In this document: positions 35,001-43,497 of the stretch, one piece after another
Numbering within the stretch: position 1 is the stretch's first letter
How the letters are laid out: each line of letters opens with the position of its first letter
NCBI RefSeq assembly: GCF_003952025.1
Contig: NZ_QXGI01000005.1
Span: 62,001-126,000 of the forward strand
DNA: 64,000 bases
Source of the DNA: Bifidobacterium castoris
GTDB taxonomy: Bacteria > Actinomycetota > Actinomycetes > Actinomycetales > Bifidobacteriaceae
Reading direction: 5' to 3'
Made by a program: the position numbers and the translations under genes
The notes under the pieces: model-generated
The model's input: only the letters and a program-made list of their open reading frames with translations
Database searches by the model: none
Told to the model about the DNA's origin: nothing

Positions 35001-38000
35001 TCGAGGACTGGACCGGGCGGCGCGCGCAGGCGAACGTGCGCGTCGGCATCTTCAAGAGCGGCGCGAACTCGAGCGTCTACGCGCGAGACGACACGGTGAC
35101 ATTGCGCCCGAACACGGCGACGACGGTGCCGGTGCTGCTCAACGACGTCTCGAGCGACGACGGCGAGCTCACCGTCGCGAAGGAGCTCGAGGCGCAGGGC
35201 GTCACCGACGCGAAGGTGACGAACGACATGGTCTCGTTCACGACGCCGTCGACCGCCGGCACCGGCTACATCGTCTACACGATCAGCAACAAGGCGGGCA
35301 TCACCGACCGCGCGACGCTCACCGTCAACGTCGACCCGGATGCACCGATCGAACCGCCGACCGCCTACGACTACCATGTGCCGGCGATCGCGACGATCGA
35401 CAAGCGCTCGGTCGACGTCGACGTCTCGAAGTTCATCGCGAACCCCTCCGGCTCGAGCGACGTGCTCGCCGTCGACGTCGACGAGTCGGCGCGCGACCAC
35501 GCGCACATGGCCTCCGGCAAGCCGACGACGATCTCGATCGAACTGACCGACGAGGCGCGCGCCGTGCCGTACACGGTCACGAACACCGAGCACGGCATCA
35601 CGTCGACGGCCTTCATCATGGTGCCCGCCTACGGCGTCTTCCCGCCGCAGCTGCGCCCGAAGGCGCCGCCGCTGACCGTCAACGCCGGCTCGTCGATCAC
35701 GATCAACGTCGCCGACTACGTGCGCGTCGGCGTCGGCAAGACGGCCGTCGTCGAGAAGGATTCGGTCAGCGCGACGAAGGCCGCGAACTCCGACCTCTAC
35801 GTCAACGACCAGACGCTCAAGTTCACGGCGGCGAAGGACTACGGCGGCCCCGCGTCGATCACCTTCACGGTGACCGACGGCAAGCGCGAGGGCAAGGGCA
35901 ACGTGAAGATCATCAATTCGTCGGTCATCACGTTGCCGATCACCGTCATCGGCCATGAGGTGCCGGCGCCGACCTTCTCGTCGACGACCGTCGACGTCGT
36001 GGCCGGCGAAAGCCCGACGACGATCGACCTGCGCGCGTTGACGCACACGACCGAATCCGACGAGGACGCGAAGTTCAGGTATTCGGGAGGCACGGACTCC
36101 GGCGCCATCACGGCGAGCGTGAACGCCGACGGCAAGCTCACCGTGAGCGCCGACACGACGGCGAAGCCGGGCGCGACCGCGTCGATCCCGATCTCGATCG
36201 CCTACGGCGACAACGGCGGCGTCGTGCAGGCGGGCATCACCGCGCGCGTGACGGCGTCGACGCGTCCGCTCGCGCGCGTCAACGGCACGACGACGCGGAT
36301 CAAGGCCGGCGAGACGAAGCATGTCGACGTGCTCGCCGACGCCTACAACCCGTTCCCCGATTCGCCGCTCAAGATCGTGTCCGCGTCCTGCGACGACGGC
36401 GGCAAGCTGTCCGTGTCGGTCGACGGCTCGCGCATCTCGGTGACGGCGGCGAAGGACATCGGCGCATCGTCGACGCGTGTCCTCGTGACGGTGGGCGACG
36501 CGACCGGCAGCGCCGACCGCCAGGTGACGGCCACCTACACGTTCTCGGTCGTCGACAGGCCGGACGCGCCGATCTTCTCCGCGATCTCAGGCGAAGCGCA
36601 GGACAGCGCCGTGTCGCTGTCCTGGACGCCGGGCAACGCGAACGGCAGCCCGATCACCGACTACGAGGTCAGCTGGGACGGCGGCAAGAAGTCGTGCGGC
36701 GCCGTGACCGCCTGCCAGATCACCGGGCTCAAGAACGGCACCGAATACACGTTCACCGTGCGTGCGCAGAACGAGGTCGGCTGGTCCGATTCGTCGAAGC
36801 CGGTCTCCGCGACGCCGGACAAGGTGCCCGACGCGCCGCAGAACGTGAAGGCCACCGGAGGCTACAAGAACGTGCATGTGTCCTGGACCGCGCCGAAAGA
36901 CACGGCGAGCGCGCCGACCGGGTACACGGTCATGGTCAACGGCACGCCGCACGCCTCTGAAGGCACGCGCACGGATCTCGACATTCCCGTGGATGGGGAC
37001 GGCAAGCTTTCGATCACCGTCAGCGCGACGAACAAGATCGGCGCCGGCAAGCCGAGCGAGCCCATACCGGTGAACGATGCGTATGGCGACCCTGAGCCGC
37101 CGAACATCACCATCGCGCAGACGAAGGATGACAACATCCTCGTCACGACGAAGACCGGCAACCTGCATGGCGCCGGATGCTCGACGATCGAAATCGTCGG
37201 CCACAAATCGATTGGATGCGGCGTTTCCATGGAGATTCCGATCACGCATGAGATGTACCTCACCGATTTCAAGGTCGATGCGATCCTCAAACCAGCCAAG
37301 GCAAAAGCATCCGAGGCGAAGGCGACGTCGAACACGATCAGGATCACGGCGGACACCGGCACCGTCACGATCACCGATGTCTCGGTGCGCGATAACAACA
37401 TCTGCACGGCGGCGTGGTCGCATAGCGGCAAGGTCGACGACGTGCAGTTCACCTTCGGCCCGGAATCCGGCACGAAAGGCGCCAGCGATTCCGCCGAAGT
37501 GCGCATCGGACAGTGGGAGCAGTGCCCGACGATCACGGTAACGCCACGCTTCAAGGGGCAGAACGGCACTCCGGTCTCGAAGGATCATGGCTACATCTAC
37601 AAGACGAACCCGGGCATCCACTCCGGATTCGCGCTGAAATGGGATACGAACGAGCGCAACAGGATTCAGATCGTCAACAACGGATTCGACCTTTACAGTC
37701 AGAAGGCATCCTTCACTCTGACGATTGGCGACAAGACATACCCATTCAATCAAACGTCCACATTCGTCGATGTGGACGAGGACACCGGCGATACGGCTCG
37801 CTGGGAGCTCCTCGTGCAGTTCGAGAAGGAACCGCAGTATTCCGCCACTGCGGACGGTACGATCAACGGCATACGCAAGCCGAAGCCCGCCCCGACGCCC
37901 GATCCTTCGCCATCGCCGAGCGAGCCGGAGCCGTCGCCATCGCCATCGGAGGACGGCGAGACGCAGCCGAGCGCCTTCCTCGAGCGTTCGCTGCGCCCCT

Positions 38001-38050
38001 ACGGGCGGCTCGTCGCCGTGCCGGGCAGGCAGTCGATGGTGTTCCTGTGA
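32081..38050 (+). CDS. Giant surface protein with Ig-like and fibronectin III domains
   Basis: A 1989-residue, type II-like membrane-anchored protein. One transmembrane helix lies near residues 28-52, then an extracellular beta-rich region that may form a propeller (about 55-390), followed by many Ig/cadherin-like repeats marked by blocks such as FTDEDGDPLTL and YEISDGRDQT, and two fibronectin III modules (about 1490-1665) with the typical NGTEYTFTVRAQNEVGWSDSS. The C terminus is Pro/Ser-rich and ends RQSMVFL with no LPxTG signal. In bifidobacterial PFNA clusters the FN3 protein has been proposed to contact host molecules; the GWSDSS segment resembles cytokine-receptor WSxWS motifs, but this is only similarity. 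GAGG precedes the ATG by 5 nt. The last third uses clearly less GC-biased codons than the rest. Confidence 0.88.
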   Translation: MKFNGRRTNDGYERGTRRKERLRSIMRTGRRPWIVPLVCLLAVLAVIIGAFIVSSVTERHLKLDDGTVWVTSLNDGKAARFNVTLQEADVAVMATGAQFDVAQAGAVTMLDEDASTASIDQSTVSMADTTPTKNGIRTYVGGETVAMVDTQRGSVWVGDASDIKSIRPVDSDPTMKLGVGGKVVVTHDGTVYGYRPRDAKVLAVEPGTSMEPREVAKLADGAQSADSFTVVGDHPVIASGDRLIWDDGGAEFKDAGPLTLQAPSADGGQTDWVAAGAQSGLALVDLSSKNGDPRLLSSGAKGEPAQPVSVGGCVQGAWAQKAHNAIKVCSAGSDAQFKTLEEVTPTSQLVYRVNHRRAVLNDVLNGNLWDPDVDTSVIKIQWKKIETKQESREQNSDESTNSKRNFEKQCSSKSGQIKAEDDEFGARVGSHQILDVLRNDEQTDCSVLRITSVSAPKNSSLTVSPIYDGRYLQLNASDASAGTATFTYEISDGRDQTSSATVTLKIESNSGNHAPRQVETPEQIDVEQGASYTGNALGGFTDEDGDPLTLVDAHVENTEEATVSTRADGQLTFNAGSMNSGRATVKLTVSDGKETATGTMYFAVRPAHTLPASIDPVVKKTTPNTPTQIDLKPYVHGTSVDPVKISDVEAPDKTTASPHPSDMGFTFTAQQTGTYYVSYTATQGAIPATGLVRVEVEALAKDEARPVAANDVALLGADNTAIVEPLSNDVDPLGGVLSVTDVRAPADSSIKAGIVSNKRVYLTAMQLPTAPVEIEYTVANASGSSTGTIVLQPPALSGASSAPKASNVDVSVRTGGIVSVDVPDHVTYADGTTITLSNKLQYDTSTFKGLVFVSSDIVRYQAPGEPGSYPVTYTVTDTLGNSASATITFNVHRADADAKAAASPKDVEAQVAAGQKIRIPITLRGIDNDGDDVQLLGLGNTAPQLGRISEVGADYLVYEAYEDSSGTDEFSYAVEDWTGRRAQANVRVGIFKSGANSSVYARDDTVTLRPNTATTVPVLLNDVSSDDGELTVAKELEAQGVTDAKVTNDMVSFTTPSTAGTGYIVYTISNKAGITDRATLTVNVDPDAPIEPPTAYDYHVPAIATIDKRSVDVDVSKFIANPSGSSDVLAVDVDESARDHAHMASGKPTTISIELTDEARAVPYTVTNTEHGITSTAFIMVPAYGVFPPQLRPKAPPLTVNAGSSITINVADYVRVGVGKTAVVEKDSVSATKAANSDLYVNDQTLKFTAAKDYGGPASITFTVTDGKREGKGNVKIINSSVITLPITVIGHEVPAPTFSSTTVDVVAGESPTTIDLRALTHTTESDEDAKFRYSGGTDSGAITASVNADGKLTVSADTTAKPGATASIPISIAYGDNGGVVQAGITARVTASTRPLARVNGTTTRIKAGETKHVDVLADAYNPFPDSPLKIVSASCDDGGKLSVSVDGSRISVTAAKDIGASSTRVLVTVGDATGSADRQVTATYTFSVVDRPDAPIFSAISGEAQDSAVSLSWTPGNANGSPITDYEVSWDGGKKSCGAVTACQITGLKNGTEYTFTVRAQNEVGWSDSSKPVSATPDKVPDAPQNVKATGGYKNVHVSWTAPKDTASAPTGYTVMVNGTPHASEGTRTDLDIPVDGDGKLSITVSATNKIGAGKPSEPIPVNDAYGDPEPPNITIAQTKDDNILVTTKTGNLHGAGCSTIEIVGHKSIGCGVSMEIPITHEMYLTDFKVDAILKPAKAKASEAKATSNTIRITADTGTVTITDVSVRDNNICTAAWSHSGKVDDVQFTFGPESGTKGASDSAEVRIGQWEQCPTITVTPRFKGQNGTPVSKDHGYIYKTNPGIHSGFALKWDTNERNRIQIVNNGFDLYSQKASFTLTIGDKTYPFNQTSTFVDVDEDTGDTARWELLVQFEKEPQYSATADGTINGIRKPKPAPTPDPSPSPSEPEPSPSPSEDGETQPSAFLERSLRPYGRLVAVPGRQSMVFL

Positions 38051-38128
38051 CCGGTCGCACCACGGACGAATCATCGACGCAACAACTCATCAACACATCG
38101 AACCATCATCAACACAAGGAGTCAGCAG

Positions 38129-39583
38129 ATGACGAAGCACAACGAGACCCCGCACGGGCAGGACATCGACGAGGAGACGGTGCTCGCCGGCGCACATGAA
38201 TCGGCCGTCGAGGACGCGGCCGCCGCGAGCGCCGACGAGACGGTGCTCGCGGGCGCGTCGACGCCGAGGCCGTCGGTGCCGCATGTCGTCATGCCCGATC
38301 TGCCGACGCGCGAGATGTTCGAGCACACGCATACGGCGGGCGACACCGACCTCGACGGCGACGGCACGGTCCTCGCCTCGACGCCGGCCGCCTCGACAAG
38401 TGCGCCGGCCGCTTCGTCGGCGTCGACAACTCCGGCCACGCCGGTCCGCGTCGCCGAGACGCTCGTCGCCTCGTCCCAGACGGCGGCGCCGGCGGCCGCC
38501 CCGTCCGTCGCGTCCGCCGCGCACACGCCGTCCGCGCCCTCCTCCCCCGCGCTCGGCGGCACGACGGCGACCGTCCACAACGCGCTGCCGCCGATCGGCG
38601 CCGTCGCCGGCGCCGGCACGGCGAGCAACGAGGAGATCGCCGACTTCAAGCGCCACTTCTCGGCGATCGTCGACAACGTCTCGCAGGCCGTCGTCGGCAA
38701 GGAGACACCGGTCCGCCAGTGCGTCACCGCGCTCGTCGCCGGCGGCCACGTGCTGCTCGAGGACAATCCGGGCACCGGCAAGACGCAGCTCGCCCGCGCG
38801 CTTGCGAACTCGGTCAGCGTCTCGTTCAAGCGCATCCAATTCACGCCGGACCTGCTGCCGTCGGACGTCGTCGGCGTCACGTTCTACGACCAGAAGACCG
38901 GCGAGTTCAGCTTCCGCGAAGGCCCGATCTTCGCATCGATCGTCCTCGCCGACGAGATCAACCGAGCCTCGCCGAAGACGCAGTCGGCGATGCTCGAGGT
39001 CATGGAGGAGCAGAAGGTGACCGTCGACGGCCATACGCATCCGGTGCCGCAGCCCTTCATCGTCATCGCGACGCAGAACCCGGTCGAGCAGCTCGGCACC
39101 TACAAACTGCCCGAAGCACAGATGGACCGTTTCCTGATCAAGACGACGATCGGCTACCCGTCCACCGAATACAGCCTCGACATCCTGCGCCAGGTAAACA
39201 TCACCGACCGCGCCGGCGAGCTCAAGGCCGTCGCGGGCGGCGACGACATCCTCGCGATGCGCACGATCGCGAACAAGGTCAGGGTCGCCGACGCGATCCT
39301 CGAATACATCATGCGCATCGTCGAAAGCACCCGCCATGACGAAAGCATCGCCGTCGGCTCGTCGATGCGCGGCGCGCTCGCGCTCACGCGCTGCGCCCGC
39401 GTCTGGGCGGCCGCCGACGGCCGCGGCTACGTGATCCCCGACGACGTCAAGGCGCTCGCCGTGCCGGTACTCGCCCACCGCATCCTGCTGACGTCGGACG
39501 CCGTGTTCGCGGCGAACACCCCCGAGGACGTGCTCACGCGGATCCTCGGCGAGATCCCCGCGCCGCAGCTCGACGTGCGCTGA
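38129..39583 (+). CDS. MoxR-family AAA+ ATPase with disordered N-terminal tail
   Basis: A 484-residue MoxR-type ATPase. The AAA core starts near residue 165, with Walker A (EDNPGTGKTQLARAL), Walker B (VLADEINRASPKTQSAML) and the C-terminal lid. MoxR proteins act as chaperone-like ATPases for partner proteins, often with DUF58 and VWA proteins encoded nearby, as here. The N-terminal 160 residues are Ala/Ser/Thr/Pro-rich and disordered, with three repeats of the motif [DE]-[EG]-T-V-L-A (Thr17, Thr38, Thr80). The same motif occurs in the FHA protein at the end of the cluster, and these threonines are candidates for phosphorylation by the cluster kinase. An AAGGAG ribosome site lies upstream. Confidence 0.9.
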   Translation: MTKHNETPHGQDIDEETVLAGAHESAVEDAAAASADETVLAGASTPRPSVPHVVMPDLPTREMFEHTHTAGDTDLDGDGTVLASTPAASTSAPAASSASTTPATPVRVAETLVASSQTAAPAAAPSVASAAHTPSAPSSPALGGTTATVHNALPPIGAVAGAGTASNEEIADFKRHFSAIVDNVSQAVVGKETPVRQCVTALVAGGHVLLEDNPGTGKTQLARALANSVSVSFKRIQFTPDLLPSDVVGVTFYDQKTGEFSFREGPIFASIVLADEINRASPKTQSAMLEVMEEQKVTVDGHTHPVPQPFIVIATQNPVEQLGTYKLPEAQMDRFLIKTTIGYPSTEYSLDILRQVNITDRAGELKAVAGGDDILAMRTIANKVRVADAILEYIMRIVESTRHDESIAVGSSMRGALALTRCARVWAAADGRGYVIPDDVKALAVPVLAHRILLTSDAVFAANTPEDVLTRILGEIPAPQLDVR

Positions 39584-39599
39584 TCGCCGCATTGTGCAC

Positions 39600-39645
39600 C
39601 GATGTGGATTGCGATGTGGAACTTCGCCGCCGACAATCCACATCG
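39600..39645 (+). terminator. Hairpin between MoxR and DUF58 genes
   Basis: Perfect 12-bp arms CGATGTGGATTG (39600-39611) and CAATCCACATCG (39634-39645). A T5 run follows about 20 nt later (39667-39671). It may weaken read-through from the MoxR gene into the rest of the cluster or protect an mRNA end. Confidence 0.4.
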
Positions 39646-39709
39646 CCGCCGACATCGCCAATCCCGTTTTTCCCCCCTCACCTCGTCGTCCCATCGGAAG
39701 GTTCATCCC

Positions 39710-40936
39710 ATGACCGATTCCGCACTGCGCGCCAGAGCGCGCAAACGCGCGTTCATCCGCGGCTGGAGCCGATTCACGCGCCGCGCGCGCCACGTCGTCA
39801 CCGCCTACGTCTCGCCGCTCGGATGGACGGCGCTCGCGCTCGCCGTCGCCGGGCTCGTCCTCTACCTCACGCTCGGATGGGCGGAGATGCTCGCGCTGTG
39901 CCTCGTGCTCGTGACGATGCTGCTCGCCGCGCTCGTCCTGTCGATCGGCAACACGTCCTTCGACGCGGCGATCGAAGTCTCCGACCGCCGCGTCGGCGTC
40001 GGCGACGAGGTCGCGGTGCAGGTCGACGTCACCAACCCGGGCACGACGCCGACGGCGAGCGCCCGCGCCGACCTTCCGCTCGGCCACGAGCACGAACGGT
40101 TCTCGATCCCGATGCTCGCGGCGCGCCAGTCGAAGCACACGACGGTCACGTTCCGCGCACTGTCGCGCTCGGTGCTCGACGTCGGCCCGCTGACGATCCG
40201 CAAGGGCGACCCCTTCGGCCTGATGCGGCATGAGCATCAGCTCGCCGAGCACTTCAACGTCTACATCCATCCGGACATCGTCATGCTCGACTCGCTGCAC
40301 GCCGGCATCCCGCGCGATCTCGAAGGCAACCCGAGCGGCGACATCGTCGACGACGACCTCGACTTCTACGGCCTGCGCGAATACGAGCCCGGCGACGACG
40401 TGCGCCACGTCCACTGGCTCAGCTCGGCGCGCACGCGCACATTGATGCTGCGCCAGTACGAGGCGACGCGCCGCACCGACACGTCGGTGACGCTCGACGT
40501 CAACCCGGACGACTACATGAGCAAGGACGAGTTCGAGCTCGCCGTCAGCGTGCACGCGTCGATCGGCGTGCAGGCGCTGCTCGAGGACCGGCCGCTCTAC
40601 ACGCATGTGGCGCGCACGAACCTCAACCCGCGCAACCCGATGGAGCTGCTCGACATGTGCAGCGCGATCGAACCCGACTTCCGCGACCGGCGCAACCTCG
40701 CGCAGGAGGCGCTCGCCGCGACGCCGGACGCGTCCTTCTACTGCTTCACCGTGGGCCATGCGAAGCCGCTCGACGACATCCGCCGCATGATGATGGCGCT
40801 GCCGCCGAACGCGACCTGCCTCGTGCTGCAGACGACGCCGAACGAGCCGCGCACGCTGCGCCGCTTCCCCGACTTCACGTTGGCGACCGTCAACACGCTC
40901 GACGACCTTCCGCAGATCATGGGGGCACTGAGATGA
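39710..40936 (+). CDS. DUF58 family membrane protein
   Basis: A 408-residue protein with two N-terminal transmembrane helices (about residues 28-75) and the DUF58 core, seen as GDIVDDDLDFYGLREYEPGD and RHVHWLSSARTRTLMLRQYE. DUF58 proteins are regularly encoded after MoxR ATPases and before transglutaminase-like membrane proteins, and the trio is thought to act together in the envelope. The start at 39710 has GGAAGG 8 nt upstream; an upstream in-frame ATG at 39602 would place the inter-gene hairpin inside the coding sequence. The stop overlaps the next start as ATGA, so translation is coupled. Confidence 0.9.
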   Translation: MTDSALRARARKRAFIRGWSRFTRRARHVVTAYVSPLGWTALALAVAGLVLYLTLGWAEMLALCLVLVTMLLAALVLSIGNTSFDAAIEVSDRRVGVGDEVAVQVDVTNPGTTPTASARADLPLGHEHERFSIPMLAARQSKHTTVTFRALSRSVLDVGPLTIRKGDPFGLMRHEHQLAEHFNVYIHPDIVMLDSLHAGIPRDLEGNPSGDIVDDDLDFYGLREYEPGDDVRHVHWLSSARTRTLMLRQYEATRRTDTSVTLDVNPDDYMSKDEFELAVSVHASIGVQALLEDRPLYTHVARTNLNPRNPMELLDMCSAIEPDFRDRRNLAQEALAATPDASFYCFTVGHAKPLDDIRRMMMALPPNATCLVLQTTPNEPRTLRRFPDFTLATVNTLDDLPQIMGALR

Positions 40937-43461
40937 GCATGGCACCGACTCCGATTCCCGACGTCTCGTTGACGACCGGCGGCACGCAGACGTCGACCGA
41001 GACCGGTTCGTGGGCGATGACGACGCATTCGGTCATCTGGTCGACGAACACCGGCAGGCCGACGCACCGCATCGTGCGCGAGAAGACCGAGGCGCGCCCC
41101 GCGCTCGTCTCGTGCGCCGTCGTCGCCGTCGCGACGCTGCTGTGCGCCGCGAACCTCATCGACGTGTACGGATCGGCCGGCGCATGGGCGGCCGCCGCCG
41201 TGCCGGCCGCCGTGATCGGCGCGCTCATCGCCTTCGCCGGCGTCGCTCCGAGCCTGAGGCTGTGGTGGCAGCTGTTCTTCCTCGTGTTCGCGCAGTGGAT
41301 CGTCGGTCCGGTCGTCTGCCTCAACGACACGACGATCGGCCATGTCATCCCCTCGCTCGATACGCTGCGGCTCGGCTGGCGCGAGACCTTCGGCTCGTTC
41401 AAGTACCTGATCGCGATCGAACCCCCGGTCGGCGACGCGCAGGGCGCGCTGCTCGCCGTGTGGACGCTGTGCCTGTGGACGGCGGCGATCGCCGGCTTCT
41501 TCGCATTGCTCGACGACCCGCGCTGGTCGGTCGCGTCGATCGCGCTCGAGATCGCGACGATGTGCGGGTGCGCGCTGCTCGGCACCGCGGACGGCGTCGC
41601 GCGCGTCCCCTGCGGCATCGCGTTCGCGTTGACGCTCATCGTCTGGCTGTCGTGGCGGATGCGGATGTTCGAGTCGGGACGCTGGATCAGTTCGCTCGTC
41701 ATCGTCGTGCTCGCCGCGGCCGTCGCCTTCGGCGGCTGCCTGCTGCTGCCGGCGCAGCGCACGATCCTGCGCGACCACTACGAGCCGCCGCTGAGCCCGA
41801 ACGACTACACGAGCCCGTTGAGCACGATGCGCGCCTACATCAAATCGTACAAGGACACGACGGTGCTCACCGTGCGCGGCCTGCCGGAGGGCACGGGCGT
41901 ACGCCTCGCCGTCATGGACCGCTTCGACGGCAACGTCTGGAACCTCTCCGATTCGCGTGAGTCGCGCGATTCGGCGAACTACACGCGCGTCGGCACGTCG
42001 ATCCGCAACGACGCCGAAGGCACGCCGTTCACGGCGACGTTCACGGTGCACGACGGCCTCGGCGACGACTGGCTGCCGCTCGCCGGCGCGGCCACGTCGG
42101 TGCGCTTCGGCGACGAGAAGAACGCCGAATCCTTCTACTACAACGTCGGCACCGACTCCGGCCTGCTGCGCGACGGCGTGAAGAAGGGGCTGACGTACAC
42201 GGAAAGCGGCATCCTCCCCAACGAGCCGAACGACAAGCAGGTCGCCGAGGCCGAGGCGGCGCGCATCGACCAGCCGAAGGCCGACGACGTGCCGAACGAG
42301 GTCGGCAAGCTCGCGTCGGCGACGGCCGGCGGCAAGGCGCACGGCGGCGAGGCGGCGCAGCAGCTCGTCGCGATGCTGCGCGAGCAGGGCTGGTTCTCGC
42401 ACGGCCTCGGCTCCGACTACCAGTCGAGTCCGGGACACGGCAACCATCGCATCGCGCAGCTGCTCGGCGGCGAAATGGTCGGCGACAGCGAACAGTACGC
42501 GTCGGCGATGGCGCTGATGGCGCGCGAGCTCGGCCTGCCCAGCCGCGTCGTGCTCGGCTTCCTGCCGAAGAACGAGGACGGCGACATCTCGAACGCGCGC
42601 ACGCAGACCGACGGCGACGGCACCGTCATCGACTTCACCGGCAACGACGTGACCGCATGGGTCGAGATCAACCTCGAAGGATACGGCTGGGTTCCGTTCT
42701 ATCCGACGCCGAAGGAGACGAAGACGCCGGACGACGACCAGAACCTCACGCCGCCGAATCCGCAGAACCTCGTGCGTCAGCCCCCGCTGCCGCTGACCGA
42801 CCCCTTGCGCGACGAGACGAACACGACGAGCCAGTCGTCGTTCGGCGGCGCCGAGGCGGCCGAGGCGCCGGAGCCGTCGAAGTGGGCGCAGGCGGGGCAT
42901 GTCATCGGCCAGGTCGCGCTCTACGGCTCGCCGGTGTGGATCATCCTGCTCATATGCGGCGCGATCCTGCTGGGCAAGGCCATCCAGCTCGCGATGCTGC
43001 GCAAGCGCGGACGGCCGCAGATGCGCATGGCCTCGGGCTGGCAGTCGATCGCCGTGCTCGCACGGCAGAGCGGCATCGACGCGCACGGCACACGCCGTGA
43101 GCAGGCGCACCAGATCACCGAGCAGCTCAAGCTCGATCCGACGGCGATGCAGTCCGCATGCCGTCAGGCCGACTACGCGACCTTCTCCGGGCAGGATGTC
43201 AGCGACGAGCAGGCGTCGGCGTACTGGAAGGGCATCGACGAGCTGCGTGCGGCGATGCTCGCGACGCTGCCGCGCATGCGGCGCTGGCGCACGAAGCTGT
43301 CGCTGCGCGGCGTGCGGCAGATGAAACCGGTCGATGTGACGGTCGGGTATCATAAGGCCGAGGCCACCGACGCGCAGCAGTCGGGGCCGCGTCGCGCCGG
43401 CGAATCCGGATCGGCGGACAGGAAGCACACGAAGCGCCGTTTCTCCCATGCACGTCACTGA
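40933..43461 (+). CDS. Transglutaminase-fold membrane protein, catalytic triad replaced
   Basis: An 842-residue protein with about six transmembrane helices in the first 270 residues, a large extracytoplasmic transglutaminase-like domain (about 440-600), another transmembrane helix (about 660-685) and a cytoplasmic C-terminal region. This is the TgpA/DUF3488-like layout that accompanies MoxR and DUF58. In active transglutaminase folds the triad is Cys (GDCEQFA), His (HAWVE) and Asp (FDPTP). Here the same positions read Ser519 (GDSEQYASAMALMA), Thr574 (DVTAWVE) and Tyr590 (PFYPTP), so the domain is probably not a transglutaminase or protease in the classical sense. It may bind peptides or peptidoglycan. 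It overlaps the DUF58 gene by 4 nt. Confidence 0.88.
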   Translation: MSMAPTPIPDVSLTTGGTQTSTETGSWAMTTHSVIWSTNTGRPTHRIVREKTEARPALVSCAVVAVATLLCAANLIDVYGSAGAWAAAAVPAAVIGALIAFAGVAPSLRLWWQLFFLVFAQWIVGPVVCLNDTTIGHVIPSLDTLRLGWRETFGSFKYLIAIEPPVGDAQGALLAVWTLCLWTAAIAGFFALLDDPRWSVASIALEIATMCGCALLGTADGVARVPCGIAFALTLIVWLSWRMRMFESGRWISSLVIVVLAAAVAFGGCLLLPAQRTILRDHYEPPLSPNDYTSPLSTMRAYIKSYKDTTVLTVRGLPEGTGVRLAVMDRFDGNVWNLSDSRESRDSANYTRVGTSIRNDAEGTPFTATFTVHDGLGDDWLPLAGAATSVRFGDEKNAESFYYNVGTDSGLLRDGVKKGLTYTESGILPNEPNDKQVAEAEAARIDQPKADDVPNEVGKLASATAGGKAHGGEAAQQLVAMLREQGWFSHGLGSDYQSSPGHGNHRIAQLLGGEMVGDSEQYASAMALMARELGLPSRVVLGFLPKNEDGDISNARTQTDGDGTVIDFTGNDVTAWVEINLEGYGWVPFYPTPKETKTPDDDQNLTPPNPQNLVRQPPLPLTDPLRDETNTTSQSSFGGAEAAEAPEPSKWAQAGHVIGQVALYGSPVWIILLICGAILLGKAIQLAMLRKRGRPQMRMASGWQSIAVLARQSGIDAHGTRREQAHQITEQLKLDPTAMQSACRQADYATFSGQDVSDEQASAYWKGIDELRAAMLATLPRMRRWRTKLSLRGVRQMKPVDVTVGYHKAEATDAQQSGPRRAGESGSADRKHTKRRFSHARH

Positions 43462-43497
43462 CGGCACGGCACGGGGAGACGGGTAGGAAGGATGCGC

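Noticed and set aside
32939-36322. A 1127-codon minus-strand frame within the giant FN3 gene
   Set aside because: Arg/Asp/Val/Ala-rich antisense shadow; no start signal and no recognisable domain.
43492-43494. ATG 43492 as start of the PP2C gene
   Set aside because: It touches the ribosome-binding AGGAAGG with no spacing; ATG 43498 fits better.
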